From contig MU623400.1 of NCBI GenBank assembly GCA_025201765.1, positions 1 to 64,000 of the forward strand: DNA of 64,000 nucleotides, written 5' to 3'. Below the pieces are notes generated by a model that saw only the letters and a program-made list of their open reading frames with translations, was not told where the DNA came from and did no database searches. The DNA comes from Daldinia sp. FL1419 (lineage: Eukaryota > Ascomycota > Sordariomycetes > Xylariales > Hypoxylaceae). Positions 10,972 to 24,134 of this stretch are shown here, piece after piece (positions within the stretch are counted from its first letter, which is position 1; each line of letters begins with the position of its first letter). Both the position numbers and the translations under genes were made by a program.

Positions 10972-12235
10972 ATGTCGGATAGATTTCATATCAATATTCA
11001 AATCCAAGACATTGAGACCATAGAGCGTAGCGCTTCCTATCGTACTAGGGCCACCAAGGATTTAGCAATCCGACTCAAAGCCATCACTGAATGTTGAAGA
11101 GGTGGACTACCCGCATAAGGATGAAAATAATCCATAAATCTACCCCTAATCTCAATCTATTCGAAAGGGTTTTAATAGCCCCCTCTTTTAGGGCGAGCCT
11201 CGCTACACATCCCGACCCTGTGAGTTCTCTCGGCTGGTAGCAGCGCCACCGTCGGACGGGCTTGCATCGAAATCCTTTCGGATTACTGTATTATTTGAGC
11301 GAAACCCCCACGACCGGATATTCACATGTAATGTTTCGGCTATATACACAAGAGGCGGATATACATACAATCAAGCAAGTGAAACAACCGTCTTATTTGA
11401 CGCCTGCCAGCACCCTACCGGCTATCTGGAGGAATACCTATCTGCGGGAGTACCGTAGACCTGGCTTCCGAAGAATCAGGGATGCCATCTTTAATACTTT
11501 AACCAACGATGATGAAAAAGAAATCTGGGCTGCTTCCGAATTGCCCGAACTCTCGCTGCTAACGGAATGGAAAGACCTGGACTCCAACGGTCAACTGGAA
11601 AACGAGGCATGTCGAACGTAACTTAGTATCAAAATGCTCGGAATGATATCTAATTCTATCCTCAATAGCATTTCTTTCGCCCTGCTTCTAAAAGGGAACT
11701 TCTTCCGTATCGAGTAAGCCGCGAAAAGTCCAGTACCGTTGTTCCACTCTGGCTCTCGGCGTGGAGCCATTACGGTGTTCTTCCCCGGAAGAGTCTGGGT
11801 TTGGGTTGGTCGATTGCAGGAGATCAATAGATCTCACTAGGTAACCGTGATTATCGAGTCGGAATGATACAACATATTTCCAGTAAGGGCAACGATAGGA
11901 TATATATTCATTTCGAAATAATTGAGAACGAAAGGGATTTGACTTTTTAAGTTACCCTTGTGAGACCAGACCCGCCAGGGGATGCACTACAGAGTCGTTT
12001 TGATTTCGCCGCCAATGTGGATGATGATTTTAGGCGTGGAAATATAAACCATCGTCCGGAGAACCCTGATGATAGAGAGGAGGAAAATAACGTGCAGCAA
12101 ATCTTCTGGGATGGAATACCTACTGGAGAAGGAACATTGCGAATCAAAGTATTGGAACCCCTCGTATCAGCCCAACAAGAGGTAGCATGTGTTTGGCAGT
12201 TGATACAGGACGGGAGAACCATGCGAATGAGTTAG
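10972..12235 (+). pseudogene. multiply frameshifted hypothetical gene
   Basis: Protein-like segments follow each other on the plus strand but hop between frames. They begin with MSDRFHINIQ from the ATG at 10972 (open to 11091). Then come about 14 codons in the next frame (to about 11131), 36 codons in the third frame (11130-11237, ending SSLGW then TAG), a short AAPPSDGLAS segment in the second frame (from 11240), and a 119-codon stretch in the third frame (11262-11618). A 52-codon stretch at 11672-11827 and a 91-codon stretch at 11960-12232 follow. Introns could remove some breaks, but no good donor lies at the ends of the first segments, so decay is the simpler reading. I do not recognise the family. 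Confidence 0.5.
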
Positions 12236-13021
12236 GCTACAAGTCGTCTTGTAGTGCTGATATACGAGGATTGGCTGTATACTCATCCAAAGAACTAGGT
12301 TAGCTACCTAGGTAGTTGAGACCTTATCTCATAGTTTATTAACCATTACCATTGCCACTTTCACAAATGCCAGCACTCGGATTACAGGCGATTCCGACAT
12401 AGCAAGCATGCCGTGATAATCCAGACTTGGGTAGGTGTGCAACCTCTATCTAGGTACTATAGACTGCTTGTTGACTTTGCCAAGCAAGCGATATAGGTAT
12501 CCAGTAACCTAGGTAATTAGTAAATTATGTGATAAAAAGGTGGCTTACGAGGTTATGAAATAATAATATGCCTTGAGTTTACGAACAGTTTATTATCCTT
12601 TTTTTATTTCTTTTTTTATGGCGCGATGGATTTACAACCCCCATAACATGCCCGAACTCTGCGAGAAGATGTACAATTTGGAACGCTGCTGTTGGGTATA
12701 TTAATATAATAAACCTATTAGTTATACATTTCAAGGCATTGCTAGATGAATTGACGAGCCGATGACGATGTCCGGTCCGGGTAATATAAGCCAGTCTAAT
12801 AAATAAGACTGAAAAAAATACCGAAAAAAAGCAGTGACTTCTCAATCGTTTTATTTGCGTACCCCGTCCAGGTGCCTATTTGTGTTCATGACGCATGGAC
12901 TTTTTTAGTGAGGCGTAGCGTAGCGAGTTTTGTCTTGGGCAGTGTATCACGAGATTTATTTGTCAATGCTCCGTGCCAAGTAGAGCTTACTCTTTCAAGA
13001 GAATCTCTAAACACAAGGTAC

Positions 13022-13057
<36 letters not shown>

Positions 13058-13181
13058 CTCTCTCTCTACAATTCCCTAATCTCCCAATTCGTTACGTCCA
13101 TCCCGTGCCCATCGGATCCAATCGCATCAGCACCATTTACACGTCCGTACCATCTACACACCAAGCACGTCCTTATATCCA
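12236..13181. other. upstream region of the SPRY gene
   Basis: AT-rich non-coding DNA with a TACCTAGGTA palindrome at 12305-12314 and a CT/TA microsatellite close to the start codon. No gene is supported. Confidence 0.55.
13022..13067. repeat. (CT)n(TA)n(TC)n compound microsatellite
   Basis: About 46 bases of dinucleotide repeats: CT units, then TA units, then TC units. It lies about 115 bases upstream of the ATG of the SPRY gene, so probably in its promoter or 5' leader. Confidence 0.92.
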
Positions 13182-14402
13182 ATGTGTTTCGGAAGCAAGG
13201 ACAAATCCAACGACCCGGCCCCCAAACCAGCCCCGGTCCCACAATCGTCTAGCAGCACTACCACTCCCAAAGCCAGCATGCCGCAAGACTACGCGCCGCC
13301 ACCCGGACCTCCGCCGTCCCACGGCCAATCTCAATCCCAGTCCCCTCCCTACTACGCTCCTCCACCGGGTCCACCCCCGTCGCAACACACTTACGCGCCG
13401 CCCCCTGGACCGCCGTCCTCCGACACCAAGAACAACCCATTCTTCAACTCCAACCCCGGCTCCAACCTCGGCTCCGGTTCCGGTTCCGGTTCCGGTACAG
13501 ACTACGCCCCTCCCCCCGGCCCCCCACCCTCTCACAGATCCGAAAAGCAACAACACGACTGGCAAACCGCCGTCCCAGACACATCGCTCCTCCCGCCCCC
13601 GCCCAACTTCTTCAGCGGCTTCGACCGCTCGCCCGCCAACAACGCCAGCGAGGAAGACTGCGAAGCCGGCGAGTCCTGGTGTCGGCAGTACCCTCTGTAC
13701 GGGCCCATGCCTCTCAGCGCGCCCGCCGAAGCCGCCGCGCGAACGGGGCACGTGGCCATGTACGCGCCCCCGGCATTCTCTTCCGCGGGGGGCGCGGTGA
13801 CCCAAGCCCGCGCCGGGGTCTGGGCCGTCTCGTCGTGTAGCGGTGGTCGGGATACGTGTTTCGCGACGTATCCGCCCTTGTACCACGCCGCGGCGCATAG
13901 CCCGCTAGTCACCCAGCGCCGGAAGAAGACGGTGTACTACGAGGTTCGCATTCTCGAGCGCGGCAGCCGAAGCGAAGAAATCTCCCTTTCCCTGGGCTAC
14001 GTCGCGCCGCCGTACCCCTCCTTCCGACTCCCCGGCTGGCACCGAGGCAGCCTGGGCGTCCACGGGGACGACGGGCACCGCTACGTCAACGACCGATGGG
14101 GCGGGAAAGCCTTCACGACGCCGTTCAAGCGGGGCGAAGTTATCGGTTTAGGAATGGACTTCTTCGCGCCGGGGGAGATAAGTAACCACGGCAACCTCGG
14201 CGTCGAGGTCTTCCTAACGCGGGACGGCGTGGAAACAGGCCGGTGGAATCTCCACGAGGAGACGGATAAGGAGCAGGACCTACCGGTTACGGGGCTTGAA
14301 GGGTACCACGATTTGTGCGCTGCTGTGGGTGCGTTCGACAAGGTCGCTTTTGAGGTTGTATTCGCACCGGAGTTGTGGAGATGGAGAGGGTATGAGGGAT
14401 AG
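13182..14402 (+). CDS. SPRY-domain protein with YAPPPGPPP repeats
   Basis: A single exon of 406 codons. The N-terminus is MCFGSKD; Cys2 could be lipidated, but that is a guess. Four copies of YAPPPGPPPS or a close variant begin at residues 37, 58, 71 and 108, with a Gly-Ser run before the last copy. A short conserved-looking segment around DWQTAVPD (126-133) follows. Residues from about 230 to the end resemble a SPRY domain (YYEVRILERG, SLSLGY, FRLPGWHRGSLGVHGDDG, GLGMDFF), a protein-interaction fold. Homologous SPRY proteins in fungi are poorly characterised; some SPRY proteins act as ubiquitin-ligase adaptors (yeast SSH4/EAR1), but no transmembrane helix is seen here. It is convergent with the epimerase gene. 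The GC-rich repeats create long antisense frames that are not genes. Confidence 0.88.
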   Translation: MCFGSKDKSNDPAPKPAPVPQSSSSTTTPKASMPQDYAPPPGPPPSHGQSQSQSPPYYAPPPGPPPSQHTYAPPPGPPSSDTKNNPFFNSNPGSNLGSGSGSGSGTDYAPPPGPPPSHRSEKQQHDWQTAVPDTSLLPPPPNFFSGFDRSPANNASEEDCEAGESWCRQYPLYGPMPLSAPAEAAARTGHVAMYAPPAFSSAGGAVTQARAGVWAVSSCSGGRDTCFATYPPLYHAAAHSPLVTQRRKKTVYYEVRILERGSRSEEISLSLGYVAPPYPSFRLPGWHRGSLGVHGDDGHRYVNDRWGGKAFTTPFKRGEVIGLGMDFFAPGEISNHGNLGVEVFLTRDGVETGRWNLHEETDKEQDLPVTGLEGYHDLCAAVGAFDKVAFEVVFAPELWRWRGYEG

Positions 14403-15061
14403 GCGATATACGGAGGGAGAAGTGGTAATGATAAAGAAGCAGGGAATACATTAGTTATTATTTCTCTTACTTTTTGCTTAATAGGCCTTACATTCCAGAG
14501 AATGATAGCATGAGCGCGAGGCAGGCAACTATAGCCTAGGATATAACATCTGTTCGCGTTAGACTACGCAAGTGTATTCTATTATATGGACAAGTTTTTA
14601 CACAATTACCAATTATGTTTTCTTATAGACCTTCTACCTGTAGACCTGATGTTCACTACTACCTTTATTAAGTATTTGAAAGACCTATTCATTTTTTTTC
14701 ATGAGTGACGATCAACTCCGCAGTCGTACACACGGCTTAAATTCAGGCTACGAATCACTGGATGCGATAGAACCTGGGAGCAATCGGAAACGAGTATACG
14801 TGCAAATAGTTATGATTGGCCAGCTGCGTCAAATCAAGTATAAGTCGGTGATTTTCTTCCTATCGGGAAAGAAAAAAAAGAGTAACTAAGGAGATCTAGT
14901 AGGATTCCTTCCGCCCAAAGATTGTCAATATCTCCAGATATCTTCGTTTGCTTCGTCCTTGGCCCTTATTTCTCGCCTAGTAGCTTGCTGCCCGACCAAT
15001 CGGCATTTATTCACAATCTGCCCATGCTCTGCGGTGCAGTATAAACCCCACTGCCGCCAAG
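14403..15061. other. intergenic, between convergent 3' ends
   Basis: Non-coding DNA holding the 3' regions of the SPRY and epimerase genes. A 62-codon ATG frame at 14701 has no recognisable features. Confidence 0.6.
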
Positions 15062-17653
<2,592 letters not shown>

Positions 17654-20600
17654 CTAGCGTCGGCCCCGACTCTCCGCCTGGTATAGTTCCTTTTTGATAT
17701 CGAAGAACATATCCTCGATCTTATTCACCTCGTCTCGAGTTAACGTCGCCGTACGGAGACCCTCGAGGCCACCCTTGAGAGCATCCATAATCTTCTCCGC
17801 TGCTGATCTCTCCACAGCCGCTTCTTCTACCAGACGGGGCTGCTCCGATTCAACCTCGACCGCTTTTCCTGTAACCTCTTCCTCCACTTGATCCACTATA
17901 TTATCTACCATGTTGACATCTGCATCTACGAGAGATGCGTCGTCCTCCGGTATATCCGTAGGGATGAGCTCGACTTCTGACTGCTGAGACGCTTCCGTGA
18001 TTATCTGCAAAGTGACCGCCTCAGTATCGGATTCGCGCTCGACAAGGCTGTCATCGAACCCCACAGGTGAGGAACTTCGTTGAGCAGGTTCTAAGACTGG
18101 CGGTTCTTGTCTCGCTAGATCCTGTGAGCCAAAAGTAATAATCGTGTCTAACTCCATCGAGGTATTGACTTCGGTATTAATTTCGGTTGTATCCTCTTCG
18201 GTATTCTCGGAAACTTGGCTGTTAGGTACCGACTCGACATCTGCGTCCTTGTGATGCCGCCGCTTCTTTTGGCTGCTGCCTGGCTCCTGATTCTTTTCTG
18301 CATTTCGCTTCCGCTTCCTTTTCGACCTCTTATTTGGTGAATGAGAGCTCTCCACCTCTACAGACACTTCCGCAGACGACGAGGGGATGACGGGCGGTGG
18401 TTGAATGCTCTCGTCGTCCTTGGATTTAGACCTGGTGCGTGACCTCTTCGATTCCGCTCCTACCGTGATACATGCCTGAGGCTGTGTCTCGACTGCTTGA
18501 GGCTTCTCTGGAGATTCCGAGGCGAGCTTGGGCGTTAGGTCGCATTTCTTAGAATCTAGCTCGATGGCTAGACGTGCTAGGCTCCGCTCTTCGTCATCAC
18601 TAAGCTCGAAAGAACGGTCCTTGGACTGAGAAGAAGACGGGTCATTTTGCGCGGTCTGAACGTTCTTGGATGTGTTGCTGCGGAGAGCTCGAGGCGATCG
18701 AGACGTTGGGCTGGCGAGAGAATCCACGAACACCTCGCGGTCAGACTGAGGGGAAGATTCCAAGAGCTTGCCCGAGCGAGTTTTCCGTGGGGTAGTCGGC
18801 CTTCTAGGAGTATTGGCCCTCCTAGACGTCCCATTTTCTACGCTGGCAGAAGCATGCTCAGGTTGAGATTCTGTAGCTTGGTCTTGGTTCTCCTGCTGAG
18901 CGGCTTCTGACATCTCCTCGCCATTTGCTGCGTCCTCTTGTTCCGATTGGCTTTCATCCAGGGGTGCTGCTTGTCGTTTTGTAGGAGATCCAGAGATAGG
19001 AGATGACAAGATAGGGAATTCTTGGAATAAGTTACTATTTCTGGATTGCGGCTTCATTTCTGCGAGTAGATTCCGCCGAGGCTCCGGCGGCGACGAGGGA
19101 ATATCATCCGTCATATCGTGATCGAAATCGATCATAGGGGCTTGACCACGTCTGGGTGTAGGCGTGGATACGTAGGTCTCGAGGCCAGGATTTGGTTGCG
19201 GCGTCGAGGCGCGCACCTGTTCCGAAAGTCTCGTTTGGCCCAAGTCTTGATTATCTGTGTTGGCTCGAATATGAGAAAACATGGAGGCATTCTCGCGCTG
19301 TCTTTCGCGAACTTCCTTTTGGCGGTCTGTTAGGAATTGAGATTCCATTACATCCCGACTCGGAGAAGATGATTCAATAGATGCAAATTGAATTTGGGAA
19401 TCGTCGTGTCTCGGTTTAGGAGTCGTGCTACGCCTAGCTGACCTCGGCCGAGGCAGCTTGGGAGTGGTAGCGAATCCCTGTTTAGAAGATAACGAAATTT
19501 GGACGGATCCGGGCGTTACGGTCCTCTTGGAAGAGGGTCGCTCCGCTCGAGGCGTATTCGGATGGCTTTGCCTATCGAGAGATGAATCTATAACCATTGA
19601 GTCATCCTGCGATTCTATGAATGTCGGCTCTTGCCCGCTAGATATGTAGCCAGAGAGGTCTACACCGGGAAGCACTATATCAACGTAAGAATGAATAGAG
19701 ATGAGTACGGTTTTGAGCTTCTCCGGGTACTGAATCTCGTCAACATGTTCGAAAGCATTGTTCCACATAACGGCGGTATTATTAACAATATCTCTATGTT
19801 TGCTCTGAAACGCTGAGCACAGCAGTTCCTCGATAGCGTCGAGTCGTAGGTTTTCTCGTGAATCTGGATCTAGAAATACACTAGATATTTGATCCCATAG
19901 AATTCCAACCTGTTACTTGTTAGTGCTATATGTGGAAATTAGAAAGGAACGTGTTACTAACAGCTTTGGACACGGCCGTCGATTCCGTACTGCTAAATTG
20001 AGCGTTCGCGTCTTGAATCCAAAGACCGATACCGTGTTGCAATTGTGATATTGATTTAAACACCAAGGAGCGACTGCATCGCATTAGGAAGTTACCAATC
20101 TCGGTAAGTAAGTTTACAATGATCTCGTTGGGGTCGTAATGCTCAATGTGCAAATACGAAGCTTCCAGCAGGCGGCTTGCGAGGCGGTAAAGATTGTCGA
20201 AGGGGTCGAAAGAAGCAGGTCTCGAACCGGCAATAGAAGTACCCCACAGACGTCGCCGCGCAGCGTCCAGCGCCTGGCGATCCTTTGGGGGCGTCGCACG
20301 AGAGATTAAATCGATACCGACCTTGAAATGAACAGACAATATTATATTGTTATCAGGCGAAGAGTAGAGCTCCAGGAAATGTTTAGCTAAAGGATCAATC
20401 GCCACGATGGCTAGCCCCGCGTTGCCAGTCTCAGCGAAGACTCGAGTCGACAACGATTGGAAGAGCGAGTCCCAATACCCCCAAGGTAGACGAGGTGTAG
20501 ACTTGAACCCTCTTTCCAAGTGCTTCATAACCTCGCGGTACTCGTGGCCGATTGTTGTCGACTCGCTTCCAGAGCTGTTGGCGAGATGGCTGGACTGGCT

Positions 20601-23015
20601 GCTATCTAGAGATAAGGAGAGGATATCGGATATGAAAACCCATGGTCCATATGGAGAGGGGTCGTCAGTAGGTAACGTCTGTATTAGTTCGCGGGCTAGT
20701 TCAATCTTCCCGCGGGAGGAAGAACGAGAGATTACAAAGGGATCAAAGACAACTCTGATTAGATTTAGCAAACCCTCATCGTCCGGAATATTACGAGGTA
20801 GCGTAGAAAGGATAGAAAATAAATGATGAAGAGGAGTCCGTGTCAAGCCTTGGCCCCTTCCCGAACGATGAGAAGGAGTCGCGACTGGAACGAACAAATT
20901 TTGCTTGTTTAGGGAGAGAAGCTTTTCGGTAAAAGGCAGCAAGCCCAAAGACTCTATAATTGACCAGAGGTATACTTGCGTTGCATCCAGGAATCGCTGT
21001 TGTAATTCGGGTTGGGCGTCTGGGCTGGCAAGTCCCTGATTCCATATCCTTGCGAGTACAGTGAAAGCATGTGCCATAAATGTCGCCGTGTCGGTGGATA
21101 CCTTGACCTCCTTGGACGCGGCGGCCGCCACGGCGTTTACGAGGGTTCGCCAGAGCTTGCAGGAGACGGATTCCGGGTCTGCTAGATCTATAAATGTCTC
21201 GTTTAAGATAGGCTCCACGACAGCAAACACTCTCGCCGCGTTTCGTCTGACCCATTTCGGATCTAGGGCCGGTAGCTCGTCTGGTTTTGCCAACGGACTT
21301 TCGGCGATGCGATCTTCCTTCCATAACCGGGGGGTTGAGGAGTTAAATAGCCCGGTTAATATCAGAGCTGCTTGTGATAGATTGCCAGAGGACACAGGTG
21401 TGTGCTTCTCGGCCTGCTTAGTATCCACCTCGGGAAAAGCCAGTTGCTGAATCATAGGTTTTACGCACGCATCCCAATAACTGTCAACGTGTGTCGTACT
21501 CGAGTTGGGCTTGAAGACATAATAGTAGAGGTTACAGACGCTAGCTATGGCAATCCTCCGCAGTTCTTCCAACTGTTTACTGCTGCCCTTTCTCTTTAGC
21601 TGACTGATGAGGGGTTGGCACGCGGTATTGACGTATCTCGAAAGAGACAACTCGTACAGCTGTAGAATGTAGATAAGCCTATTCCAAGCATAATTTGCCT
21701 CGAGCTTAGTATGGTAATCTCCGCTGTTGAAACACCGTTGGATTATCTTCAGCCATGTGTTGAAGTACTCCCACCTTTCAACAGGACACCTAAGGAGAAG
21801 AATCACGACGCTCCAGATTTGAGGGACAAATACAGACTCGGACTTGTCCTTTGTCATGTTCATCAACCTTTGGGTATAGTAATCCACATACTTCATGTCG
21901 TCAGCTTCCATTTGCAAGATCTCCATGACTCTTCTGGATAGCTGCTTCTCTTTGCCGACTGTGAAGCTAGCTTCGAGACCCAGCGCGATAGCTGCGGCGC
22001 GGGTTTCCTTCAAGCTACTAAGCATATCGACGAATAGATCTAGGAGCCAGTCTGAGTGGGCGACCATGTGAGACCTTGACTGCTTGATTAATCTTCGATA
22101 TATCAATATGCGAGACATGACGATGCTTTTCCCTTTGATGTGATCTTCTATCTTGTGGAGTGAAGTTACCAGCCGGCCGACACGATCCGATGTCATGACC
22201 TTCGCCGAGAAATCTTGGGAGGCTACGACTTGCATCAGATGCCTCACAACGTCCTTGGGCACAGAAGCGTCCTCGAAGGATCTAATGCAATGGTCGATGA
22301 TAAAGACGCCAAACTCGGATGACAACGTGGAAGCGATACCAGGGAAGTGAAAAAAGGTACAGAGTAGAGTGAGGGCGTGGTTCACCATAGACGAGTCGAA
22401 ATTCTCGTTGGAAGCTTTTGTCACGATATCTCGTTGTATAAACTGGGTAAGCAAACTCATCTTGTCCTGGAGAGCGAAGCGATCGGGCAGATTATTCGAC
22501 GCTTTCAACGACTGGGCTAATATCGTATACGCATCAATTTTAGAGTCTCTATCCGCTCCAGCGAGCTGTTTTATGGTTGAATCTAACATGGCTACAATAT
22601 TGACTTGATCGCCAGAGGCTAACGAGTGCGGAGGGTGGTGAGGAGCAGGACTCGAAGTCTGCTTCAGGATAGACTTGATCGGTTTGACTGAGACTGCCGA
22701 CGAAGGGACAGAGGCTGGCGTGGTCTGCTTTCGCGCATTTTCCTTGTCCGCATAAGTTGGGGCTTCTCGATACTCGGCTTGCGCCAAGAATCCGACCCTC
22801 TTTGACGATCTTCGAGAGCTGGTATCGGTAAGATTGGTGGGATCGGGAGAGTAGCTCGGAGGGGTGTGGAGGTTTAGTCTGGTATCGACAGGTTGATTAG
22901 AGAGTGCGAGCTTCGAGTATGAATCCGTATCCTGCTTCTTGTCTCGAGGTGGTGTTGGTGGTCTTATAGGCAAAGAATCCGAACTTTTTGGAACAGGTGC
23001 TATTTGCGATACCAT
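17654..23015 (-). CDS. RIF1: telomere and replication-timing regulator Rif1
   Basis: Two exons (19962-23015 and 17654-19909) joined across a 52-nt intron (GTTAGT/CAG) give 1,769 residues. Residues of roughly 130-900 form the helical Rif1 N-terminal repeat region. The C-terminal 750 residues are mainly polar, Ser/Glu/Pro-rich and probably disordered, with a basic stretch (KRSKRKRKR) that could be a nuclear signal, and end in a short helical segment. Near the N-terminus, KRVGF (72-76) and KSILK (114-118) match the RVxF and SILK docking motifs for protein phosphatase 1. In yeast and animals Rif1 uses these to bring PP1 to pre-replication complexes and delay origin firing. Rif1 also limits telomere elongation and end resection. 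It is divergent from RIC8. Family assignment rests on overall architecture and N-terminal similarity. Confidence 0.88.
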
Positions 23016-24134
23016 GGCTACTCTAGCCTACAACTCCCACTGGGCAAACAATGACCCAGATCTCCCAGAAATAGAGATATCATGCGCTATACGAACCGAA
23101 CGACATCAATAAAATTTCAATTCCAAGGGCTTAAACTCCGACAATATTCAATGAGTGGTGGAAGAGAGATAATGAATGAACGAGATAACCTCAAAAACAG
23201 TTTGATCGGGTGTGTGGTCGGATACAGCAAATTGCGATTATGTCTGGATATGTTCGGATGGTTAAGGCGGACCCCCTTGACCATTTACTTTACTATTTGA
23301 TATTGGGAAATGGGAATAAAAAGCTGGGGACGCGTCGCGGTTAGCTTTTTCGCGTAGTTTCTGTCAAATTGAACGCGAGAAGCTCGGGCCTCCACTTAAA
23401 CCTTCAAGCCCCGCGTTTAGTACAAGTATTTTTACGGGTACCGTACGTACCAATGTACAATAACTAGGTACTGAGATACTTAGGTATGGACCTACCTAGC
23501 GCATACAGAAATGGTACATCAGTACCTACACGCTTAATACATGTTGCCAGCTGCCCAGGTTGCTCACACCCATAGTGTAGAAAGTAGAACATGCGCTATC
23601 CTTGTACGCTCATTACTTGACTCTATTAATAATTCTTAGTCGATTTTCTCACAAGGGAATAGCCTCGTGATACAACTACGTCAAAAGCCTTTATAGAGAA
23701 GGTAGCTTGTATAATTTTAAGTACAACCTAGTTCTCAAGCTTACGAATCCCTTCGTATACCTACCTAGGTACCTTAGGTAGGTGTCTTAATCATATGTTG
23801 GTCTTGAACATTTCTTTACACAGGTCGAACAGATTCGCTATCAGATCAAGGTTGACGATATATAGTGCCCAAGTAGGTAGGTAATACTATCTCAAATTCT
23901 CAATCTCACAACCCATTCGCTTTGAACAGTTTGCTTCCTATCCGGCTTTTGTTGCCTCGTATCCTTGATATCTCATATGCATCCAAGTTCTGATTTACTG
24001 GTATACGGTTGTCTATCGCACCACCCTCACATTATTTCTTTAGTCTCTTCGGTCTCAGTCCAGCCGGTCCAGGAGATATTCTCATCATTGCGTAACCGGC
24101 TAAGCAACCTCGAGACTCGTTGGTTTCTCTACAG
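23016..24134. promoter_or_regulatory. divergent promoter region of RIF1 and RIC8
   Basis: 1.1 kb shared upstream region. It contains TACCTACCTAGGTACC and CTTAGGTAGGTG around 23760-23784 and further GGTAGGTA near 23875. Small open frames at 23082 and 23965 show no coding features. No specific operator was recognised. Confidence 0.55.

Noticed and set aside
12973..13800. 275-codon plus-strand frame overlapping the SPRY gene
   Set aside because: It reads through the dinucleotide repeat and gives Pro/Arg/Thr low complexity in a different frame.
13173..13898. 241-codon antisense frame opposite the SPRY gene
   Set aside because: Arg/Gly-rich shadow of the proline-repeat coding sequence; the plus strand has the domain and a proper start.
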